From the NCBI RefSeq assembly GCF_938030755.1, contig NZ_CALHIF010000013.1, positions 1 through 53,797 of the forward strand: 53,797 nucleotides of DNA, read 5' to 3'. This document shows, piece after piece, positions 50,806 through 53,797 of the stretch. Both the position numbers and the translations under genes were made by a program. A model generated the notes under the pieces. It ran no database searches. It worked only from the letters and a program-made list of their open reading frames with translations, and was not told where the DNA came from. The DNA is from an uncultured Granulicatella sp. (lineage in GTDB: Bacteria; Bacillota; Bacilli; Lactobacillales; Aerococcaceae). The first letter of the stretch is position 1. Each line of letters opens with the position of its first letter.

Positions 50806-51150
50806 TTATAGAACGCTTTGAAAGAAATTTAAGATCATAAAGATACTAACCGGAATGAATAAATGTAGTATAAGAGGAACGGCAGTAGGGTTTTCAGTGA
50901 TTTTATTATACCAAAAGACTCCAATGCAACAGAGGAGGGAACCGATAGCCCATAGAATTAATCCGATGTCCTGAATGGGAATAAACATGGTGGGAGACAC
51001 TGTAGCGAGAATCCCTCCAATAAGAATCGGATAGGCAGGAAGTATGTTGCCTTGATTGTAGAGAAGCAAAGCGGCTTTTGCAGCGTGGTAGAAACCAAAT
51101 ATAAATGCGATAAAACTGAGAGCATGTAGTATTAAGAGCAGTCCAAGCAT
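50806..51150 (-). CDS. Small membrane protein, cluster member 3
   Basis: 114 residues, about four hydrophobic helices, with LCCIGVFWYNK between helices 3 and 4. It matches the general plan of the next two upstream genes (helix pair, Gly-Gly turn, LCC(I/V)GA segment). AAAGGAG precedes the ATG. Function unknown. Confidence 0.6.
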   Translation of the reverse strand: MLGLLLILHALSFIAFIFGFYHAAKAALLLYNQGNILPAYPILIGGILATVSPTMFIPIQDIGLILWAIGSLLCCIGVFWYNKITENPTAVPLILHLFIPVSIFMILNFFQSVL

Positions 51151-51165
51151 ATAGTGACTCCTTTC

Positions 51166-51498
51166 TTAAACCAGTGCCAGTCCAATCGTGAGAAGGACTG
51201 CAATGGTGATGCGGATAATGTGATGTGATATATTGTTATTGCCATTTTCTTTTCCGTTCATATAGGCTCCCACGCAGCAAAGAGTTGCCCCAACAATCCA
51301 TGTAACGAATGAAAGTCCGTGGACCATTGCTAGTAATGGGATTGCAGGAAGTGCGATGAGGCCTCCTACAAAAATGAGGATGTTTCCTGTTGTTTTGTCT
51401 CCTTTTGAAAGAGCGACGCCTCCTGCGAGTAGATGTAAGAAAGCAAATGTAACGATAAAGAAACTAAGAATAGAAAATAAGATGAATACAAAGTCCAT
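51166..51498 (-). CDS. Small membrane protein, cluster member 2
   Basis: 110 residues with four hydrophobic helices. It contains LLAGGVALSKGDKTTGNILI and WIVGATLCCVGAYMNGK, resembling member 3. Spacing of 15 bases to the next gene suggests an operon of three. Confidence 0.6.
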   Translation of the reverse strand: MDFVFILFSILSFFIVTFAFLHLLAGGVALSKGDKTTGNILIFVGGLIALPAIPLLAMVHGLSFVTWIVGATLCCVGAYMNGKENGNNNISHHIIRITIAVLLTIGLALV

Positions 51499-51513
51499 AT
51501 GAGGTTCTCCTTG

Positions 51514-51906
51514 TTAGGCGATAATCATTAAAATTGTGAGTACGAGTGCAATAATGGCACGAGCTTTGTTTGGGTCTTCGATTTTATCAGGAAACGGATT
51601 TCCATTCACAATACAAACGAGAAAATCCAGCATGGCATTTTCTGTTTTATAGGGCTTTTCGTGCTGGTTATTCCAGTAAGACGCGTAAAGAATCAGCGCC
51701 CACGCTACAAACCATATGATATATCCAATAACTGATTTCTGATAGATTAGACGAATCGAATGGAGGGCGTTCGCACCTCCAAAAAAGAGTAAGAAGTTTG
51801 CGAGTGAATATTTTTTGGCCCAAATAGCATAAATTCCAACGGCAAAAAACGGTAATAAGTAAAATGAGGCGATGGAATTAATCAGAAGTGTCAATGGTTG
51901 AGGCAT
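51514..51906 (-). CDS. Small membrane protein, cluster member 1
   Basis: 130 residues, four hydrophobic helices and a longer cytoplasmic loop (NNQHEKPYKTENAMLDFLVC). First gene of the three-gene minus-strand run. Its ATG and the yaaA promoter region face each other. Family not recognised. Confidence 0.6.
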   Translation of the reverse strand: MPQPLTLLINSIASFYLLPFFAVGIYAIWAKKYSLANFLLFFGGANALHSIRLIYQKSVIGYIIWFVAWALILYASYWNNQHEKPYKTENAMLDFLVCIVNGNPFPDKIEDPNKARAIIALVLTILMIIA

Positions 51907-52016
51907 ACAATTCTCCTTTAAGCTTGATAGTAATCAGTATAAATCTCTCCTTGTGTTTTGTCAAAATCCGGCGGGTGCGGTACACTAAAGAGGACATGAA
52001 CGAAGGGAGGACCAAG

Positions 52017-52730
52017 ATGAAACTCATACTATCGCCTGCAAAGGAAATGAATAGTGACGCATTAGAGAAACGCGACTGGGAAGTGAGCTCGGCTGCTAGG
52101 AAAGTAGTGGCAGCTGTGAGCGCAGTGCCTGAAGAAGAGCTTGCACGCGTGCTTGGGGTGAAAGGGAAGTTGCTCGACGAAAACAAAGCGTTTATCAAAG
52201 GGTGGAAGGTGGCCAGGTCTGCACCTGCCATTGAACTTTACAACGGACTGGCGTTTCGCTGGTTGAAGCAAGTAGAGGGATGGAATGAGGGCTTAGGCTA
52301 TGGAAGCGAGCATGTGCGCATCTTATCAGCGTTGTATGGAGCTGTGGCGCCGGATGCTTTTGTGAAGCCGTATCGCTTGGATATGTTACGACCATTGCGC
52401 GTGGACGGGAAGAGCTTGAAGGCTTACTGGAAAGCGGAGTGGGCCGAGTTGTTCGAAGAAGGTGAAACGGTGGTCAACTGTGCCAGTGATGAGTTCAGCA
52501 CATTGTTAGACCGCTCGCGTTACAACTGGGTAGATGTGGAATTTTACGAACGTAAAGACGGAACGTTAAAACAACACTCTACGACGTCGAAAAAAGGACG
52601 CGGGTTGTTAGTGGGGTTTGCCATGCGCGAACAAGTAACTGACGTCAAGCAGTTGGAGGCTTTTAGAGAAGATGGATTTAAGTTTGATGCAGAACTATCA
52701 ACTCCAGAAAAGTTGGTGTTTGTGAGATAA
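52017..52730 (+). CDS. yaaA: Peroxide-stress protein YaaA
   Basis: 237 residues. YaaA/DUF328 landmarks: MKLILSPAKEMN, AIELYNGLAFRWL, RILSALYGAVAPDAFVKPYR and NCASDEFSTLL. In E. coli the protein limits free intracellular iron during H2O2 stress. ATG 52017 has GGGAGG upstream. It ends at a terminator 2-35 bases beyond the stop. Confidence 0.93.
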   Translation: MKLILSPAKEMNSDALEKRDWEVSSAARKVVAAVSAVPEEELARVLGVKGKLLDENKAFIKGWKVARSAPAIELYNGLAFRWLKQVEGWNEGLGYGSEHVRILSALYGAVAPDAFVKPYRLDMLRPLRVDGKSLKAYWKAEWAELFEEGETVVNCASDEFSTLLDRSRYNWVDVEFYERKDGTLKQHSTTSKKGRGLLVGFAMREQVTDVKQLEAFREDGFKFDAELSTPEKLVFVR

Positions 52731-52731
52731 A

Positions 52732-52768
52732 AAAAGAGGAGTAGGGCAGTAGTCTTACTCCTTTTTTG
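52732..52768. terminator. Bidirectional terminator
   Basis: AAAAAGAGGAGTA pairs with TACTCCTTTTTT between convergent genes. Confidence 0.75.
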
Positions 52769-52772
52769 CTTG

Positions 52773-53366
52773 TTATTTTACGATGCCTTCTGAACTAAAT
52801 CCTAGTAAAGTCGCTTCGTATTTTTGAATTGCATCTGAATAATCCACCCACTCGGTTAACCACTCTCTGCGGTTTTCCAAGTTCACAATAGATGAATAGA
52901 AGGTTTGATGGAATCGGTTCGGTAGATAAGCGATATCGTATTCACGACCGCTTGCGTCTACGTAGTAAAGACGTTTAGAAGCCGTAGACAGATTCACTCT
53001 TTGCGCTTCAACCGAATCCACCGAATAATATGGTGCTAGGCCTTCTTGATTGAATAAGTCTAGTAGTGTCTCCAATTCTTCTGTTAAGTCTTCGATTTTT
53101 GGCATTAGCGGAAGTTTGATATCCGCCAAGGTGTTCTTCACAAAGATTGCAAAATAGATTTGTGCGAACTTCGTATCTTGTATGGTACAAAAGCTCGATA
53201 CAGTTCCACGTTCACTAATAAGAATAGAGTAGCGATTCGCTTCTACCACTAATGAATAAATGATATCCACACCATCGTGAATTTGAATGCTGTCTGATTT
53301 TTCAACGACTTCAACATGACCTAAAAACTTTTTCAAGTTCGTGATATAAGTTTGCGATTCGAGCAT
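52773..53366 (-). CDS. Hypothetical soluble protein
   Basis: 197 residues from ATG 53366 (GGAG eight bases upstream); an in-frame GTG at 53381 adds five residues. Mixed alpha/beta composition with VEVVEKSDSIQIHDGVDIIY, KLPLMPKIEDLTEELETLLD and YVDASGREYDIAYLPNRF. No family recognised. No signal peptide or membrane segment. Confidence 0.6.
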   Translation of the reverse strand: MLESQTYITNLKKFLGHVEVVEKSDSIQIHDGVDIIYSLVVEANRYSILISERGTVSSFCTIQDTKFAQIYFAIFVKNTLADIKLPLMPKIEDLTEELETLLDLFNQEGLAPYYSVDSVEAQRVNLSTASKRLYYVDASGREYDIAYLPNRFHQTFYSSIVNLENRREWLTEWVDYSDAIQKYEATLLGFSSEGIVK

Positions 53367-53462
53367 CTTCTTCGTCTCCACTTAATCTTTTGAGTCACAA
53401 AATCTATGATCTTTAATTGAAAAGCAATTTTGTTATTAGTTACTTAATCTGTTTATTCAACA

Positions 53463-53797
53463 TCAATCCTCTAGGGTAAGAGGAAAAATATCTTCTCCTC
53501 TGTACATTCTATCTTCCATTTCTTTCCACTCAATCACTAATTTATATAGCTCATCAGTTGAAATAAAATATGGTTCACCTAATATTTCTTCCTCAAATTG
53601 AAAGTAAACTTCTGTTATTTCTTTTCCAATTTCGATTCCCAACAAATTACCATCAAAAGCATATTCTTCCATCTTCCCAGTAATTACATTCTCCAAAGCT
53701 TCTCGAACATCCAGATAAAAATTATGAACCTCAGAATTTAAAAAGTTTGACAGAGATTGACAACTAGAGCTATCGAATTCTACTAGCAAAAATTTCC
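53463..53797 (-). CDS. Hypothetical acidic protein, 5' end cut by the window
   Basis: The frame is open to the window edge, so the start is probably outside; 108 or more residues visible. Acidic, with MEEYAFDGNLLGIEIGKEIT, VYFQFEEEILGEPYFISTDE and LYKLVIEWKEMEDRMYRG. The pattern resembles small immunity-like or DUF proteins in polymorphic-toxin loci, but this is only an impression. Confidence 0.5.
   Translation of the reverse strand, partial: KFLLVEFDSSSCQSLSNFLNSEVHNFYLDVREALENVITGKMEEYAFDGNLLGIEIGKEITEVYFQFEEEILGEPYFISTDELYKLVIEWKEMEDRMYRGEDIFPLTLED

Noticed and set aside
1..53797. CRISPR arrays
   Set aside because: No regularly spaced identical 25-40 base repeats were seen; the repeats present are the degenerate ones described.

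Overview
The window looks like a low-GC Gram-positive chromosome of the order Lactobacillales. The evidence is AGGAGG-type ribosome sites, LLxSC/LAxC lipoproteins, a malolactic cluster (mleR / mleS-mleP), niaR-niaX, and housekeeping glmU, prs, dusB, lysS and mscL. A Carnobacteriaceae member such as Granulicatella is my best guess, but this is inference from gene content only.

Layout. (1) 1-2.9 kb is a junk-yard of mobile DNA: the 3' end of an amino-acid ABC ATPase fused end-to-end to a helicase C-terminal fragment, a complete IS256-family insertion sequence with terminal repeats and a 7-bp target duplication, and an ISL3-family transposase remnant. (2) 3.1-10.9 kb is an array of small unrelated accessory genes (VOC, RDD, nucleotidyltransferase, TfoX-N, GNATs, DUF4865/LysR, ADP-ribosylglycohydrolase, SAP protein). 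At least six of the gaps between them carry relics of the same thing: the last codons of rlmD (23S rRNA m5U methyltransferase RlmD/RumA). This is the most striking signal in the window. The gaps look like scars of repeated insertion or gene capture at one attachment-like site. No rlmD and no recombinase is present. (3) 10.9-20 kb continues with accessory genes: isochorismatase-like hydrolase, a PH-like/zinc-ribbon plus SPFH-SHOCT pair, a Cro-type regulator coupled to a membrane protein, Nudix, AAC(3)-like acetyltransferase, and small membrane proteins. (4) 20-33 kb holds mntH, several threonine-rich-linker lipoproteins (C39-like, DUF4300, three tandem paralogues, a nuclease broken by one stop codon), an S66 peptidase, DNA repair gene tag, rhodanese-GNAT, and a ParE/RelE-type toxin-antitoxin pair. 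(5) 32.7-44.5 kb is core-like: niaX-niaR, the malolactic cluster with a terminator-like hairpin in the mleS leader, glmU, prs, dusB, lysS. (6) 44.5-53.8 kb has an IS3-family remnant, amidase plus FAD oxidoreductase, mscL, a gene-free 1-kb stretch with a giant imperfect inverted repeat and degenerate tandem hairpin units, a nucleotidyltransferase, small membrane proteins and yaaA.

How genes work together: mleR (divergent) probably controls mleS-mleP, which import malate and convert it to lactate. NiaR represses its own niacin transporter gene niaX. GlmU and Prs supply UDP-GlcNAc and PRPP. DusB and LysS form the usual translation pair. Most accessory genes appear to be monocistronic, each bounded by its own Rho-independent terminator. 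All family assignments are from reading motifs by eye; no searches were run.
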